NCBI RefSeq assembly: GCF_030825805.1
Contig: NZ_JAPJPF010000039.1
Coordinates: forward strand, 1-18,705
DNA from: Streptococcus sp.
GTDB lineage: Bacteria; Bacillota; Bacilli; Lactobacillales; Streptococcaceae
DNA length: 18,705 bases
Direction of reading: 5' to 3'
Part shown: piece by piece, positions 17,694-18,705 of the stretch
Layout: the number at the start of each line of letters is the position of its first letter
Numbering within the stretch: position 1 is the stretch's first letter
Made by a program: the position numbers and the translations under genes
Notes under the pieces: generated by a model
The model's input: the letters and a program-made list of their open reading frames with translations, nothing else
Told to the model about the DNA's origin: nothing
Database searches by the model: none

Positions 17694-18695
17694 TTATTCT
17701 GCTGCAGCTTCACGAATCCATTCGATTCGTTCTTCATCAATGTCACTTGGGATAGTACAATCCGCACCGATGACCAAGCCTGTGGTTCCTGTCTCTGCGA
17801 TGATGCGTTTGGTTTCTGCTTGGATGGCAGCCTTGTCTCCTGTGTAGAGAAGACCAGTTTTGCCATTTTCAAAACCACCGAGAACCGTGCGTCCACCGAA
17901 GATTTCGCGTCCTTCTGCTAGGCTAATCCCTTCGGGTCCGACTGCCCAGTTAATGACTGGGGCTGGATAGTCTGTGAAGAGATGGATATCATTGCGAGCT
18001 CCTTCGTAGCCACAGATATGAAGAATATTTACGCCACCGGCTTCCTTAGCTGTCTCTAAGACATGGAGTTCACTAGGCGCGATGACTTGTTTGTAAACTT
18101 CCTGACTGACACGCGCATCTTGGATGCTTTGAACACTGAGGTAGATCCCGTCTGCTCCAGCTTCTTTAATGATTCGTTGGCTCAAACTTGCAATATCTTG
18201 GCCAATGGTATCCAATACTTTTTTAAGAGTGGCTGCATCTTGATCGATAAAGTTGGCGATCAAGTCATCTCCACCTGACACTTCTCCGACCAACCATTTG
18301 AAGTAGGTCACTGGAGCAAAGATGTTGTAGATGGCTACAATGTCCTCTTCAAAACCAGCGCGAATTTTTTTGACCAATTCTACCTGCTCTGTGATCCATG
18401 GATGATCTGCTCCAAGGGGTTCAATCCCTGCTAAATCCGAGATGTTTTCAAGGCCCTTGTAAATAGCTGGGTTTGGATAAGCAAAGTAGCCATCACTCAT
18501 GAGTTTGACAAAGTCTGGTTTGACCTTGTGTAGGAAGTTTTTATGACCATTGAGGTTTTTTTCAATAATTTCAGGATTGGAAAAACCTTTCAACCATTCT
18601 TCTTCCCTTGTAAAGTGATGCCAAAAGCCAACTGGCACACGGTCAACTGTTTCTCCTTTAAAAGCTTTTAACACTAATTCTCTTTTTGATGACAT
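17694..18695 (-). CDS. URO-D/MtaA-family zinc methyltransferase homologue
   Basis: The 333-residue protein starts MSSKRELVLKAFKGETVDRVPVGFW, the typical opening of the uroporphyrinogen decarboxylase-like superfamily (PF01208), which includes MtaA/CmuA thiol methyltransferases. The zinc-binding HxC...C pattern of the methyltransferase branch is visible: His226 and Cys228 in HICG, and Cys313 in GADCTIP. This favours methyl transfer to or from a thiol over heme synthesis, and most streptococci lack a heme pathway. It is the first visible gene of a five-gene operon with an amino-acid ABC importer and may modify the imported compound. An AGGTAAG Shine-Dalgarno lies next to the window end, so an upstream promoter or further genes are not seen. 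The substrate is unknown. Confidence 0.85.
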   Translation of the reverse strand: MSSKRELVLKAFKGETVDRVPVGFWHHFTREEEWLKGFSNPEIIEKNLNGHKNFLHKVKPDFVKLMSDGYFAYPNPAIYKGLENISDLAGIEPLGADHPWITEQVELVKKIRAGFEEDIVAIYNIFAPVTYFKWLVGEVSGGDDLIANFIDQDAATLKKVLDTIGQDIASLSQRIIKEAGADGIYLSVQSIQDARVSQEVYKQVIAPSELHVLETAKEAGGVNILHICGYEGARNDIHLFTDYPAPVINWAVGPEGISLAEGREIFGGRTVLGGFENGKTGLLYTGDKAAIQAETKRIIAETGTTGLVIGADCTIPSDIDEERIEWIREAAAE

Positions 18696-18705
18696 GTTCT
18701 TACCT

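Noticed and set aside
17694..18695. Heme-pathway uroporphyrinogen decarboxylase (hemE)
   Set aside because: The HxC...C zinc pattern and the transporter neighbourhood fit the MtaA/CmuA-like branch, and no other heme genes are near.

Overview
The window is a chromosomal segment of a Firmicute, almost certainly a viridans-group Streptococcus. The genus call rests on the 1463-residue PolC, the yajC | uppS-cdsA-rseP-proS order, ClpL of 701 residues, and a start matching streptococcal PepS. The species cannot be named from this window. Every gene I accept is on the minus strand, so the text below follows transcription from high to low coordinates.

Region 18695-14555 is a five-gene operon: a URO-D/MtaA-type zinc methyltransferase homologue, an amino-acid solute-binding protein without a lipobox, two HisM-type permeases and an ATPase. 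It ends in a strong terminator (14521-14547). The layout suggests uptake of a small amino acid, possibly a sulphur amino acid such as cystine, coupled to thiol-methyl chemistry. The substrate is inferred.

Region 14500-12018 is clpL, a ClpP-independent heat-shock disaggregase. It has a perfect consensus promoter and a leader of about 240 nt. The leader holds an undescribed-looking 18-codon ORF with a strong Shine-Dalgarno. The stop codon of that ORF opens the first of two tandem, mutually complementary hairpin repeats. A TTATGTAAA element recurs four times around the promoter and leader. This is the most interesting feature of the window.

Region 12017-11528 is AT-rich and encodes an 81-residue HTH-like protein preceded by overlapping inverted repeats. 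Region 11427-6125 is the conserved envelope and translation block: yajC with its own promoter and terminator, then uppS-cdsA-rseP-proS as one operon from an extended -10 promoter, ending at a terminator at 6125-6162.

Region 6086-1521 is polC with its own promoter. Its terminator hairpin physically contains the -35 element of a DinJ-YafQ toxin-antitoxin pair (1490-956). Tightly spaced behind the toxin are an Imm26-like protein, a 50-residue single-pass membrane peptide and the first 18 codons of pepS, which runs off the left edge. No tRNA, rRNA, insertion sequence, CRISPR array or prophage gene was seen.
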